64,000 bases of DNA from CAWCKS01 sp963763485 (lineage in GTDB: Bacteria > Pseudomonadota > Alphaproteobacteria > Rhizobiales > Xanthobacteraceae): assembly GCA_963763485.1 (NCBI GenBank), contig CAVXOW010000009.1, forward strand, positions 248,001 through 312,000, read 5' to 3'. Of this stretch, positions 21,809 through 31,920 are shown piece by piece (the stretch's first letter is position 1; each line of letters begins with the position of its first letter). The notes under the pieces were generated by a model that saw only the letters and a list, made by a program, of their open reading frames with translations, searched no databases and had not been told where the DNA came from. Both the position numbers and the translations under genes were made by a program.

Positions 21809-22960
21809 TCAGCGCTTGTAGGAATGGGGGGTGAATGGCATCGCGGCGACCCGCATCGGCAGCCTCGAGCCGCGCACTTCGGCGAATACGAGCGCGCCTG
21901 ACTTCGCGAACTCGGTCGGCAGGTAACCCATTGCAACCGGCGCGTTGACGCTTGGCCCAAAGCCGCCCGACGTCACCGTGCCAACAGGCTCTTCCGAATT
22001 TTCCGACGCGAACAGCCCGGCGCCGCCGCGCACCGGGGCGCGGCCTTCCGTGCGCAATCCGACGCGCCGGCGCGGCGCACCTTCGCCAAGCTGCCGCGCA
22101 ATGGTCTCGGCACCCGGATAGCCGCCGGCGCGCGCGCCGCCGGCCCGGCGGCTCTTCTGCAGCGACCATTCCAGCGCGCCCTCGACCGGCGTCGTCGTGG
22201 TGTCGATGTCGTTGCCATAGAGGCAGAGCCCGGCCTCGAGCCGCAGGCTGTCGCGGGCGCCGAGCCCGATCGGCAAGACATCAGGATCATCAAGCAGCGA
22301 GGTTGCGAGACGCATGGCGTCGGCGGCCGGGACCGAAATCTCAAAGCCGTCTTCGCCGGTATAGCCGGAGCGCGAGACGAAGCAGTCGAGACCCATGACG
22401 CGGCGTGGCCCCGCGGCCATGAAGGTCATCGCCGCAATGTCGGGCGCATAGCTCGCGAGCGCCGCGACGGCCTTCGGCCCCTGCAAAGCAATTAGCGCGC
22501 GGTCGGGGAGGGCGACGATGTCGCAGATCTCGGAGAGATGTGCGCGCAAGTGCGCTTCGTCGTGCTGCTTGCAGGCGGCGTTGACGACCAGGAACAGGTG
22601 GTCACCAAAATTTGCGACCATCAGGTCGTCGAGGATGCCGCCGTTGTTGTCCGTGAACTGGGCGTAGCGCTGCTTGCCCTGGGGGATGCTCAAGATGTCC
22701 TGCGGCACCAGGCGCTCCAACGCCAACGCCGCATCCTCGACGCGGCCGGACTTCGGCCGCAGCGCGATCTGACCCATGTGGGAGACGTCGAACAGGCCGG
22801 CGGCAGCGCGGGTGTGGAGGTGCTCCTTCAGCACGCCCGCCGGGAATTGCACGGGCATCTCGTAGCCCGCGAACGGCACCATCTTGCCGCCGCGCGCAAG
22901 GTGCAGCTCGCAAAGGGGCGTACGCAGCAGGGGTGTTAGTTGGGCAGTTGCAGCAGACAT
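21809..22960 (-). CDS. gcvT: Glycine cleavage system aminomethyltransferase, T protein
   Basis: A 383-residue T-protein. It transfers the methylene group from aminomethyl-lipoyl GcvH to tetrahydrofolate, releasing ammonia. Family features are FDVSHMGQI near residue 58, the folate-binding DGFEISVP and GLGARDSLRLEAGLCLYGND segments, and a C-terminal GFGPSVNAPVAMGYLP. It is the first gene after a tandem glycine riboswitch and 12 bp upstream of gcvH. Confidence 0.96.
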   Translation of the reverse strand: MSAATAQLTPLLRTPLCELHLARGGKMVPFAGYEMPVQFPAGVLKEHLHTRAAAGLFDVSHMGQIALRPKSGRVEDAALALERLVPQDILSIPQGKQRYAQFTDNNGGILDDLMVANFGDHLFLVVNAACKQHDEAHLRAHLSEICDIVALPDRALIALQGPKAVAALASYAPDIAAMTFMAAGPRRVMGLDCFVSRSGYTGEDGFEISVPAADAMRLATSLLDDPDVLPIGLGARDSLRLEAGLCLYGNDIDTTTTPVEGALEWSLQKSRRAGGARAGGYPGAETIARQLGEGAPRRRVGLRTEGRAPVRGGAGLFASENSEEPVGTVTSGGFGPSVNAPVAMGYLPTEFAKSGALVFAEVRGSRLPMRVAAMPFTPHSYKR

Positions 22961-22999
22961 CGATCAAGGCTCCCGACGGCACGGAGTCCTCCGTTGCCG

Positions 23000-23190
23000 T
23001 CCCAAAGAGCCCCATCTGTCGCTTTGCCTGAGAGTATTATCCCGTCGGCGGGCCTGAATACTTGCAGCGCTCAAGCGCGCAAGCCAAACCTCTTTCCAGA
23101 TGCAGTCCAGGCCATTCGGTCCTTCTGCCTGAGAGTTTCCGGGGCGGTTGCTCCTTCGGCGCCGGCGGTAAAGCCGGTCTCTCCCGACAT
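23000..23190 (-). promoter_or_regulatory. Tandem glycine riboswitch upstream of gcvT
   Basis: On the minus strand the leader contains GGGAGAGACCGG, GCCGAAGGAGCAACCGCC and AAACTCTCAGGCAGAAGGAC (first aptamer, about 23190-23110). A second unit follows with GAAAGAGG, GGCCCGCCGACGGG and ACTCTCAGGCAAAGCGAC (about 23097-23005). These are the conserved elements of the glycine riboswitch, and two aptamers in series are the typical form. The structure ends about 40 nt before the gcvT start, so it probably switches the glycine cleavage operon on in high glycine. Confidence 0.92.
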
Positions 23191-23497
23191 GGCCTTCAGT
23201 GCAATTTTACGCTTCAGTCCTGCGGTTGTTACGTAGCGAAGGAACCACGGCTTTGCCAGCCCTGTCAACGCGCCAGCGCGAGCTATCAACGTGCTTTCAA
23301 CGAGCAGTTAACGGGTCTTATCGCGAGTGAGCAAGCTGCTGATCTCACGCCGCTATTCTGGACAGGACGAGACCCCGCCGCTAAAAGAACAGAAAGCGGA
23401 TTTTGCGCGCACCGGCCGATCAAAATTTAAGCGGAAATCCCAAATTCGCGGCAGCAGAGCTCGCGAACACACGCGCGACTGGATGAATTTAAGAGAC

Positions 23498-26159
23498 ATG
23501 AGCGGCGTCAGCGACATCAGATCCACGTTCCTGAACTTCTTCGCCAAGAACGGCCACGAAATCCTGCCGTCGTCGCTGCTTGTGCCGCGCAACGACCCGA
23601 CGCTGATGTTCACCAATGCCGGCATGGTGCAGTTCAAGAACGTCTTTACCGGCGTCGAGAAGCGGCCGTACCAGCGCGCCACCACCTCGCAGAAGTGCGT
23701 GCGCGCAGGCGGCAAGCACAACGACCTCGACAATGTCGGCTACACCGCGCGTCATCTCACCTTCTTTGAGATGCTCGGCAACTTCTCATTCGGCGATTAC
23801 TTCAAGGAGCGCGCGATCGAACTCGCCTGGACCCTGATCACGAAAGAGTTGGGCCTGAAGAAGGACAAGTTGCTCGTTACCGTCTACCACGACGACGATG
23901 AGGCCGCGGGCCACTGGAAGAAAATCGCGGGTCTCCCGGACGACCGCATCATCCGCATTGCGACCTCGGATAATTTCTGGGCGATGGGCGATACCGGCCC
24001 GTGCGGTCCGTGCTCGGAGATATTCATCGACCGTGGCGAGCACATCTGGGGCGGACCACCGGGCAGCCCCGAGGAGGACGGCGATCGCTTCCTCGAGTTC
24101 TGGAACCTGGTCTTCATGCAGTTCGAGCAGGTGACGAAGGAGGAGCGCCAGCCGCTGCCGCGCCCCTCGATCGACACCGGCATGGGACTGGAGCGCATGG
24201 CCTGCATTCTGCAGGGCGTCGACAGCGTCTTCGAGACCGATCTATTCCGTCATTTGATCGATGCGACCGCGTCCGCCCTCGGGGCTGGACCCGCGGGAGC
24301 AGACCGTCGCCTCGTTCCGGGTCATTGCCGACCATCTGCGCTCTTCGACCTTCCTGATCGCCGACGGCGTGCTGCCCTCAAACGAGGGCCGCGGCTATGT
24401 GCTCCGCCGCATCATGCGCCGCGCCATGCGCCACGCCCAGCTGCTCGGCGCCCGCGATCCGCTGATGTGGCAGCTCGTGCCGTCGCTGGTGCGTGAGATG
24501 GGGCAGGCCTATCCGGAGCTGGTACGCGCGCAGCCGCTGATCACCGAGACGCTCAAGCTGGAAGAGACCCGCTTTCGCAAGACCCTGGAGCGCGGCCTTG
24601 CCATTCTCGATGAGAAGAGCGGCGGCTTGAAAAAGGGCGACATGTTCGACGGTGAGACCGCGTTCACGCTGTACGACACCTACGGCTTCCCGCTCGACCT
24701 GACCCAGGACGCGCTGCGCTCGCGCGGGATCGGCGTCGATCTCGCCTCGTTCACCGACGCAATGGACCGCCAGCGCGAGAAGGCACGCGCGTCGTGGGCG
24801 GGCTCGGGTGAGGCCGCAACTGAAGCGGTTTGGTTCCCGTTGCGCGAAAAACTCGGCGCCACCGAATTCCTCGGATACGAGACCGAGACCGCCGAAGGCG
24901 TGGTCGCGGCGCTGGTCAAGGATGGCAAGGAGGCCGCGAGCCTCGCGACTGGCGAGAGCGGCGCCGTCGTCCTCAACCAGACGCCATTCTATGGCGAGTC
25001 CGGCGGGCAGGTCGGCGACATCGGCGTGATGGTCGGTGAGGGCGTCCGCTTCCGGGTCACCGATACGCAGAAGAAGGGTGGCGATCTGTTCATCCATCTC
25101 GGCAAGGTCGAGCAGGGCACCCTGAAGCCCGGCGCAACGCTGTCGCTGGAGGTCGATCACTCGCGGCGCACGGCGATCCGCGCCAACCATTCGGCGACCC
25201 ATCTGTTGCACGAGGCGCTGCGCCAGGTGCTCGGCGATCACATTGCGCAGCGCGGTTCGATGGTCGCGCCCGACCGTCTGCGCTTCGACTTCGCGCATCC
25301 GAAATCGATCTCGGCCGACGAACTGCGTCGGGTGGAGGACATCGCCAACGACATCGTACTTGAGAATGGCGAGGTCACGACCCGGCTGATGGGGCTCGAC
25401 GACGCGCGGTCGTCGGGCGCGCGCGCCCTGTTCGGCGAGAAGTACGGCGATGAGGTTCGCGTTGTCTCAATGGGGGCAGGGGGCGGTAATGCGCTCGGCT
25501 GGTCGGTCGAACTGTGCGGCGGCACCCATGTCCGTCGCACGGGCGACATCGGCATAATCTCGGTGCTCGGCGAAAGCGCGGTGTCTTCGGGCGTCCGACG
25601 TATCGAGGCTTTGACCGGCAACAACGCGCGCCACCACGTCAACCAGAGCGTCCAGACCGCAAAGGCGGCCGCTGCCGAAATGCGCACCTCGCTGGAGGAG
25701 CTGCCGGGTCGTGTTGCGGCACTCCTTGATGAGCGCAAGAAGCTCGAGCGCGACCTGAGCGACGCGCGCAAGAAGCTCGCCATGGGTGGCGGCGCTGCGG
25801 CCGGCGACGGCGCGGGCGATGCTGTCAGGCACATCGGCGACGTCAAATTCCTCGGCAAGGCGGTACAGGGCATCGACGTCAAGGATCTGAAGAGCCTGGT
25901 CGACGCTGCCAAGAAGCAGATCGGCCAGGGCGTGGTCGCGATCGTCGGTGTCACCGAGGATGGCAAGGCCGGTGTCGTCGTCGGCGTCACGCCGGACTTG
26001 ACTGCCCGCTTCAACGCGGTCGATCTCGTGCGCAAGGGCTCGGAGGCGCTCGGCGGCAAGGGCGGCGGCGGCCGTCCGGACATGGCACAGGCCGGAGGGC
26101 CTGACGGTTCCAAGGCGAACGCAGCGCTCGATGCGATCGTCGCTGCGATCGGTGCGTAG
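23498..26159 (+). pseudogene. alaS: Alanyl-tRNA synthetase, split by a one-base frameshift
   Basis: Restored, this is an 886-residue AlaRS, full length. The catalytic core begins MSGVSDIRSTFLNFFAKNGH, with motif 1 PTLMFTNAGMVQFKNVF and the GMGLERMA motif 3. The editing domain carries NHSATHLLHEALR and the zinc-site CGGTHV, followed by the C-Ala domain. Near 24294 the frame changes: ALGAGP is followed by readable REQTVASFRVIADHLRSS only in the next frame. One extra G in GCGGGAGC explains it. An organism would not survive without AlaRS and no second copy is visible here, so a consensus error is likely. The stop abuts the next gene's GTG start. Confidence 0.92.
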
Positions 26160-26915
26160 GTGGCAAAGAACGACCTGGCGTGGAAGGCGGAGCAGGCGTG
26201 CCTCAACGCCTGGCCGGCGCTGCATAACGTCGTCTACGACGACTGGATCGTGCGCTTCTCCGAGGGGCTGACGCGGCGCGCCAACTCGGTCAATCCGCTG
26301 CGCTCCACGGCGCGCGCCGACGGCGCCAGCATCCAGCTGTTCGAGAACCTGTTCCGCGCCCAGGAGCTGCCGCTGATCTTCCGCATTCCAACCCTGCTCG
26401 ACCCGTCAGTCGATCGCGGGCTGGAGCGTCTGGGCTTCACGGCCGAAGGCGAGAGCTGCGTGATCTATGCTGACATTGCCGCGGTCGACGCCAAGGCCGA
26501 CCCTTCCGTCGACGTTAGCTCACGGGTCGATGAAGACTGGCTGCACGCCATGAACCTCATGCAGAAGCGCACCGAGGAGCAGAGCGAGATTTTTGATCAC
26601 ATCGTGCTGTCGATCGCGGTGCCCGCTGGCTACGCGACGCTGCGCGACGGCGAAGAGGTGATGGCTCAGGCTTACGGCGTGATCCACGATGACCTGTTGT
26701 GCTGCGAGTCCGTCATCACCAATGAAAACGCGCGCGGCAAGGGCGTCGGTCGTCGGCTGATGTCGGCGCTGTTCGCCTGGGCGGCAGCGCAAGGTGCAAG
26801 TGGCGTCTGCCTGCAGGTCGAGGCCAGCAACAACGCCGGCCTTGCGCTTTACAACGGGCTCGGCATGAAGATCGAGCTGTCGCGCTACCACTACCGGCGT
26901 CAGCCATCGCGATAG
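26160..26915 (+). CDS. GNAT-family N-acetyltransferase
   Basis: A 251-residue acyltransferase. The C-terminal GNAT core shows the acetyl-CoA loop in TNENARGKGVGRRLMSALF (R-G-x-G-x-G/R type) and the closing LQVEASNNAGLALYNGLGM strand-helix. The N-terminal half (VVYDDWIVRFSEGLTRRANS) is the substrate-side GNAT-like part seen in RimI-related tandem proteins. The start is GTG directly after the alaS stop, so it is probably translated from the alaS transcript. Substrate unknown. Confidence 0.85.
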   Translation: MAKNDLAWKAEQACLNAWPALHNVVYDDWIVRFSEGLTRRANSVNPLRSTARADGASIQLFENLFRAQELPLIFRIPTLLDPSVDRGLERLGFTAEGESCVIYADIAAVDAKADPSVDVSSRVDEDWLHAMNLMQKRTEEQSEIFDHIVLSIAVPAGYATLRDGEEVMAQAYGVIHDDLLCCESVITNENARGKGVGRRLMSALFAWAAAQGASGVCLQVEASNNAGLALYNGLGMKIELSRYHYRRQPSR

Positions 26916-26924
26916 CTCAGGCGG

Positions 26925-27326
26925 TCACACCACCGTAAACACGCAAAGTTTGTTGCCAGTCGGATCGCGCATGTAGGCCGCGTAAAAACCCTGCTTGGCT
27001 TCGGGCGGGCGAAAACCGGGGCCGCCTTCGTCGCTGCCGCCGTTCTTCATGCCACCTTCATATGCGGCCTTCACAGCGTCAGCTGACGGCGCGTGATAGG
27101 CGACCATAATGCCGTTGCCGGCGCGGGCTTCCTTGCCGTCGAACGGCGGGCACACGGCCGTGTGGCAATCCATGAACGTTTTGCCACCGCCGACGGTGCC
27201 GTAGCCGATCCAGCTGCCGTTCTCGAGTTTGCGTTCGCTGCCGATCGCAGTGAACACGGCGTCGTAGAACGCGCCGGACTTCTTGCTGTCGATTGCACCG
27301 ATGGTGACGTAGCCGATCGCGGCCAT
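26925..27326 (-). CDS. VOC-family (glyoxalase-like) protein
   Basis: A 133-residue vicinal-oxygen-chelate fold protein. It begins MAAIGYVTIGAIDSKKSGAF, the first beta-alpha-beta unit. NGIMVAYHAPSADAVKAAYE follows, and it ends FYAAYMRDPTGNKLCVFTVV, the typical DP-x-GN-x-L/I closing strand. Family members bind a metal and act on lactoylglutathione, aromatic diols or fosfomycin, but the substrate here cannot be told. It converges on the acetyltransferase gene with a 9-bp gap. Confidence 0.85.
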   Translation of the reverse strand: MAAIGYVTIGAIDSKKSGAFYDAVFTAIGSERKLENGSWIGYGTVGGGKTFMDCHTAVCPPFDGKEARAGNGIMVAYHAPSADAVKAAYEGGMKNGGSDEGGPGFRPPEAKQGFYAAYMRDPTGNKLCVFTVV

Positions 27327-27398
27327 GTGTTACTCCCACGCTTGCTGGTTGAGGTTCGAGCATCGTAACAGGCAAGAAGAACAAATCAAGAACAAAGA

Positions 27399-29438
27399 TC
27401 AAGTTGCGCAAATCGTCCGCCGCAGGAACGCGAAGCCGAGCGCCTGGGTCATTGCAGTCTTGGTGTTATCGACCATGCCGGAGTGACCGCCGGCGATGTT
27501 CTCGTGAAAGAACACGTCTGCGCCAAGCTCCTTCAGCTTCGCCGCCATCTTGCGGGCGTGGCCGGGATGCACGCGATCGTCGGTGCGGTTGGTGGTGAGG
27601 AAGATCGGCGGATAACGACGCCCGCGTTCGATCAGATGATACGGCGAGAAGCGGCGGACGTACTGCCACTCCGCCGCAACGTCGGGGTCGCCGTATTCGG
27701 CGATCCAGCTCTGCCCGGCCAGGAGCTTCGTGTAGCGCTGCATGTCGAGCAGCGGCACGTCGCACCAGACAGCGCCGAACCGGTCCGGGTAGCGGGCCAG
27801 CATGTTGCCTACGAGCAGGCCGCCATTGCTGCCGCCACGGCAGGCGAGGTGCTGCACCGTCGTCACGCCGCTCTCGACCAGATGCCGCGCCACCGCGGCG
27901 AAATCGTCGTGCGCGATGTGCTTGGTCTGCTTGATCGCCGCCTCATGCCAGCGCGGCCCGAACTCGCCGCCGCCGCGGATGTTGGCGACGACGTAGAGGT
28001 TGCCGTCCGCGAGCCAGAGCTTGCCCGCGAGATTCATATAAGCCGGTGTCAGCGACACTTCGAACCCGCCATAGCCGTAGAGCAGCGTCGGCCGCGGTCG
28101 GCGGCTGGCCGACACGTTCTTGCCGACCAGGAAGTAGGGGATGCTTTCGCCGTCGTCTCCGCGCGCGTGGCCTTGCCTGACCTCGATACCGTCGGCGTTA
28201 AACGTCTTCGGCGCGACCTTCAGGATGGCCGGCGCGTCCTGATCGCTCATCAGCGACACCGTCATCGGCGTCTCGTAGGTGGTGGCGTTGACGAGAACGT
28301 CGGTACCGAGATCGGGATCGTCATCACCGCCGAACGGTTGGACACTGATGGATGCGTTCAGTGGCAAGTCGGGAATTTCCGTCGTGGTCCAGCCAGCGGC
28401 GCTACGCACCGCACGCAAAATGCGCGAGCGTACATTGTCGAGCACTTGCAGAATGATACCGCCACGAACTTCGACCCAATTCTCCAATGCGCGGCGTGGC
28501 GTCGGCGTGAAGATCAGCTCGAAGTTGCGATCCTCTGCGAGAAATCTGTCGAGCGAGATCGTTGCAAGGGATCCCGAGGCGATGGTGCGTCCGCCGACGC
28601 TCCAGTCCTCCTTGGGGCTGACATAGAGGTTGTGGCGATGCACCGAGGTCGAGACCTTCTCAGGCAGGTCGAGCTGAACGCGCGAACCGCCTTTGGGTTC
28701 GACGAAAATCTGCGAACGCGTGAAGTCGATCGCGCGCCAGAACATGGTGCGCTCGCTGCCGGGACGATGGTTGACGTCGAACCACGCGCCGACCGCCTGC
28801 TTCTCGACCTCGAAGACGGTTTCCGCGCTCGCAAGCGGCGTGCCGCGGCGCCACTTGCGAACCGTGCGGCCGTAGCCGGCCTCGGTCACCTGCTGCTCGT
28901 TCAGCGGGCTATTGAGGAGCAGCGTGTCGGCGTCGAGCCACTCCGCCGAGCCCTTGGCCTGCGGGATCAGGAAGCCGTCCTTTACGAAGCTCTTCGATGC
29001 GATCTCGAACTCGCGGATCTCGACGGCATCCGTGCCCCCGACCGACAGGCTGATCAGCGCCCGGGCCTTGTCGGGCGAGCGGACCGCGCCGTGAAACTCC
29101 CAGGTGATGCCCTCGGCTTTGCTCAGGGCGTCCATGTCGAGCAGCACGTCCCATTCCGGCCTCGGCGTCCGGTAGCTTTCGAGCGTGGTCCGCCGCCACA
29201 GCCCGCGCGGATGGCCGGAATCCTTCCAGAAATTGTAGAGATAGTCGCCATGCTTTGAGACGAACGGCAACCTGTCGTCCGAGTTCAGGATTTTCAGCGC
29301 GGCTTCGAAGTCGGCTTGATAGCGCGCGCCATGCAGCGCGGCTTCAGTTCGCGTGTTCTCGGCAACGACCCAGGCGGAGACTCTCTCGCCGGCGATATCT
29401 TCGAGCCAGAGATACGGATCGCTTGATTCGTCAGACAT
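27399..29438 (-). CDS. Prolyl oligopeptidase-family (S9) serine peptidase
   Basis: A 679-residue S9A peptidase. The N-terminal two thirds form the beta-propeller, starting DPYLWLEDIAGERV. The C-terminal alpha/beta hydrolase domain holds the nucleophile serine in CRGGSNGGLLVGNM, the acid in TNRTDDRVHPGHARK, and the histidine in NIAGGHSGM. The YGYGGFEVSLTP and NIRGGGEFGPRWHEAA motifs are typical. No signal peptide, so cytoplasmic. It cleaves short proline-containing or related peptides. The next gene upstream ends 31 bp before its start. Confidence 0.92.
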   Translation of the reverse strand: MSDESSDPYLWLEDIAGERVSAWVVAENTRTEAALHGARYQADFEAALKILNSDDRLPFVSKHGDYLYNFWKDSGHPRGLWRRTTLESYRTPRPEWDVLLDMDALSKAEGITWEFHGAVRSPDKARALISLSVGGTDAVEIREFEIASKSFVKDGFLIPQAKGSAEWLDADTLLLNSPLNEQQVTEAGYGRTVRKWRRGTPLASAETVFEVEKQAVGAWFDVNHRPGSERTMFWRAIDFTRSQIFVEPKGGSRVQLDLPEKVSTSVHRHNLYVSPKEDWSVGGRTIASGSLATISLDRFLAEDRNFELIFTPTPRRALENWVEVRGGIILQVLDNVRSRILRAVRSAAGWTTTEIPDLPLNASISVQPFGGDDDPDLGTDVLVNATTYETPMTVSLMSDQDAPAILKVAPKTFNADGIEVRQGHARGDDGESIPYFLVGKNVSASRRPRPTLLYGYGGFEVSLTPAYMNLAGKLWLADGNLYVVANIRGGGEFGPRWHEAAIKQTKHIAHDDFAAVARHLVESGVTTVQHLACRGGSNGGLLVGNMLARYPDRFGAVWCDVPLLDMQRYTKLLAGQSWIAEYGDPDVAAEWQYVRRFSPYHLIERGRRYPPIFLTTNRTDDRVHPGHARKMAAKLKELGADVFFHENIAGGHSGMVDNTKTAMTQALGFAFLRRTICAT

Positions 29439-29469
29439 GACGCCGTTCCTTGCTTGCGCGATCCGGAGG

Positions 29470-30525
29470 TCAGAGCGTCAGCCCGAAGCCTGGCCCCTCA
29501 GGCAGCGTGATGCGGCCGTCGACGATCTCAGGCAGTTGCGCGCCGCACGTCGCGTTGACGCCTTCGGGCAACCACGGCAGTTCGAACCAGCGCGTCGCCG
29601 GGCTGGCAAAGCCCCAGTAAATCGACGCGTACAATGACGGACCGATGCGGAAATTGTGCGGCGCCAGCGCGACGTTGTGGAGCTCGGCGAGAGCCGAAAT
29701 CTTTCGCGCCGGCGTCAAGCCGCCGATCTTGGTGATCTCGGGTTGCAGCCAGCGCAGTGCCTCGCGCTTGAGCAGCCGCGAGAAGTCGTCGAGGCTGTAC
29801 TCGTTTTCGCCGGCGGCGAGATCGATCGGCTGCGCCTTCGCCACGCTTGCGATCGCATCGTGGCTGCGCATCGGCCGCACCGGCTCCTCGTACCAGAGGA
29901 TATCGAACGGCGCGATCGCGTGGCCGAACGCGACGGCGTCGTTGAGGTCGAAGTGGCCGTTGACGTCGACCATCAAGCGAACGTGCTTGCCCAGGGCCTC
30001 GCGTGTCCTGCCGACGATCTCGGCTTCCACCTCATGCAGCTTGATCGCGCGAAAACCCGCTGCGACCGCGCGGCGACATTCATGAATGACGGTGTCGGTG
30101 GAACGAAACGGCGGAAGACTTGCGTAAACAGGCACGCGCCGATGCGCCGAACCGCCGAGCAACTGCACGACGGGAACGCCGAGGCGTTTGCCTTGGAGAT
30201 CCCACAGGGCGAGGTCGATGCCCGACAGCGCCATGGTGATGATGCCGCCGTCGCCGTAGCGCGCCGCCCAATCGGACAGGTCGAACCACAGCCCCTCGAT
30301 GTCGGCGGCCGATTTCCCGATGCAGCGCGGTGCGAGCAGTTTTTCGATCGCCACCTGGATCGGTGCGAACGCAGCGTCCTCAGCGACGGTCGGATCGGGT
30401 GATGGAATGCCCCACCATGCCTCGCCGAGGCCGCGATGACCGTCGTCGGTCTCGACCTCGACAAGCAGCTGCGGCAGGCGCCGGTGCGGGAACGGCCGGC
30501 AACGGATTGCAGCGATCTTCGGCAT
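29470..30525 (-). CDS. Enolase-superfamily enzyme, mandelate racemase/muconate lactonizing group
   Basis: A 351-residue protein. The capping domain begins MPKIAAIRCRPFPHRRLPQL. In the barrel, the K-x-H version of the base motif is in AIKLHEVEAE. Metal ligands are the Asp of LMVDVNGHFD, the Glu of WYEEPVRP, and the Glu of AAGENEYS. A histidine in LAPHNFRIGP is the likely second base. Likely a sugar-acid dehydratase or racemase (inference); the substrate is not readable from sequence. AGGCGA precedes ATG 30525. It sits 31 bp upstream of the S9 peptidase gene on the same strand. Confidence 0.85.
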   Translation of the reverse strand: MPKIAAIRCRPFPHRRLPQLLVEVETDDGHRGLGEAWWGIPSPDPTVAEDAAFAPIQVAIEKLLAPRCIGKSAADIEGLWFDLSDWAARYGDGGIITMALSGIDLALWDLQGKRLGVPVVQLLGGSAHRRVPVYASLPPFRSTDTVIHECRRAVAAGFRAIKLHEVEAEIVGRTREALGKHVRLMVDVNGHFDLNDAVAFGHAIAPFDILWYEEPVRPMRSHDAIASVAKAQPIDLAAGENEYSLDDFSRLLKREALRWLQPEITKIGGLTPARKISALAELHNVALAPHNFRIGPSLYASIYWGFASPATRWFELPWLPEGVNATCGAQLPEIVDGRITLPEGPGFGLTL

Positions 30526-30571
30526 TCTTGTCGCCTGCCTGCGGACCGGCGTCGCGTTCGTCTTGTTGTTT

Positions 30572-31783
30572 TTAAGCCAGCGCCTTGGTGAGGTTGTCGG
30601 AAACCTTGTCGAGGAATCCCGTTGTCGACAGCCAGCGTTGTTCGGCGCCGACGAGGAGCGCAAGGTCCTTGGTCATGAAGCCGGATTCGACGGTGTCGAC
30701 ACAAACCTTCTCGAGCGTGGCGGCGAACTTCGCCAGCGCAGGGTTGTTGTCGAGCTTGGCGCGATGCGACAACCCTTGCGTCCACGCGAAGATCGAGGCG
30801 ATCGAGTTGGTCGAGGTTTCCTTGCCCTTCTGGTGCTCGCGGTAATGCCGCGTCACCGTGCCGTGGGCGGCCTCCGCCTCCATCGTCTTGCCGTCGGGCG
30901 TCAGCAACACGGACGTCATCAGTCCGAGCGAACCGTAGCCCTGCGCGACAGTGTCGGACTGCACGTCACCATCGTAGTTCTTGCACGCCCAGACGTAGCC
31001 ACCTGACCATTTCAGCGCCGAGGCGACCATGTCGTCGATCAGACGGTGCTCATAGGTCAGCCCCTTGGCGTCGAAGTCCTTCTTGAACTCCTTCTCGAAG
31101 ACGTCCTGGAAGATGTCCTTGAAGCGACCGTCATAGACTTTCAGAATCGTGTTCTTGGTCGACAGATAGACGGGGTAACCGCGCGACAGACCGTAGTTCA
31201 AGGACGCGCGCGCGAAATCCGTGATCGAGTCGTCGAGGTTGTACATCTCCATCGCGACGCCGGCGCCAGGTGTCTTGAATACTTCCCTCTCGATGACGGT
31301 GCCATCGTCGCCGACGAACTTCATCGACAGCGTGCCCTTACCGGGGAATCTGATGTCGGTCGCACGATACTGGTCGCCGTAGGCGTGACGGCCGATGATG
31401 ATCGGCTTGGTCCAGCCGGGGACCAGCCGCGGTACGTTGCGGCAGATGATCGGCTCGCGGAAGATCACGCCGCCGAGAATGTTGCGGATCGTGCCGTTCG
31501 GCGACTTCCACATGTCCTTGAGGTTGAATTCCTTCACCCGCGCTTCGTCGGGGGTGATGGTGGCGCACTTGACGCCGACGCCGTGCTTCTTGATGGCGTT
31601 CGCTGCATCGATCGTGACCTGGTCGTTGGTTTTGTCGCGATATTCGACGCCGAGGTCGTAGTAGAGCAGGTTGATGTCCAGATAGGGGTGGATCAGCTTG
31701 TCCTTGATGTACTGCCAGATGATCCGGGTCATTTCATCGCCGTCGAGCTCGACGACGGGGTTGGACACCTTGATTTTTGCCAT
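30572..31783 (-). CDS. icd: NADP-dependent isocitrate dehydrogenase
   Basis: A 403-residue dimeric (eukaryotic-like, type II) isocitrate dehydrogenase of the TCA cycle, making 2-oxoglutarate and NADPH. Visible sites are GDEMTRIIW near the N-terminus, the substrate loop KSPNGTIRN near residue 96, the metal-binding DDMVASALKWSGGYVWACKN and DGDVQSDTVAQGYGSLGLM, and the NADP site AAHGTVTRHYREHQKG. ATG 31783 (MAKIKVSNPVVELDG) is the family start; the frame extends 36 nt further upstream. Confidence 0.97.
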   Translation of the reverse strand: MAKIKVSNPVVELDGDEMTRIIWQYIKDKLIHPYLDINLLYYDLGVEYRDKTNDQVTIDAANAIKKHGVGVKCATITPDEARVKEFNLKDMWKSPNGTIRNILGGVIFREPIICRNVPRLVPGWTKPIIIGRHAYGDQYRATDIRFPGKGTLSMKFVGDDGTVIEREVFKTPGAGVAMEMYNLDDSITDFARASLNYGLSRGYPVYLSTKNTILKVYDGRFKDIFQDVFEKEFKKDFDAKGLTYEHRLIDDMVASALKWSGGYVWACKNYDGDVQSDTVAQGYGSLGLMTSVLLTPDGKTMEAEAAHGTVTRHYREHQKGKETSTNSIASIFAWTQGLSHRAKLDNNPALAKFAATLEKVCVDTVESGFMTKDLALLVGAEQRWLSTTGFLDKVSDNLTKALA

Positions 31784-31920
31784 TGGAAACGGGGCCTTAC
31801 CTTGGATGTTGGCGACCACAGCTTAAAGCGGCCGGACGAGTCTCCGGTCGCGCCGCTATAGCATCCACCGCCTGCGTTAGGGAAGGCAAACGCCGTACCA
31901 AGCCCGCGATTTGGGCCTGC

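Noticed and set aside
27483..29258. 591-codon plus-strand open frame opposite the S9 peptidase
   Set aside because: The minus-strand peptidase has all catalytic motifs. The antisense frame has no recognisable domain or ribosome-binding site.
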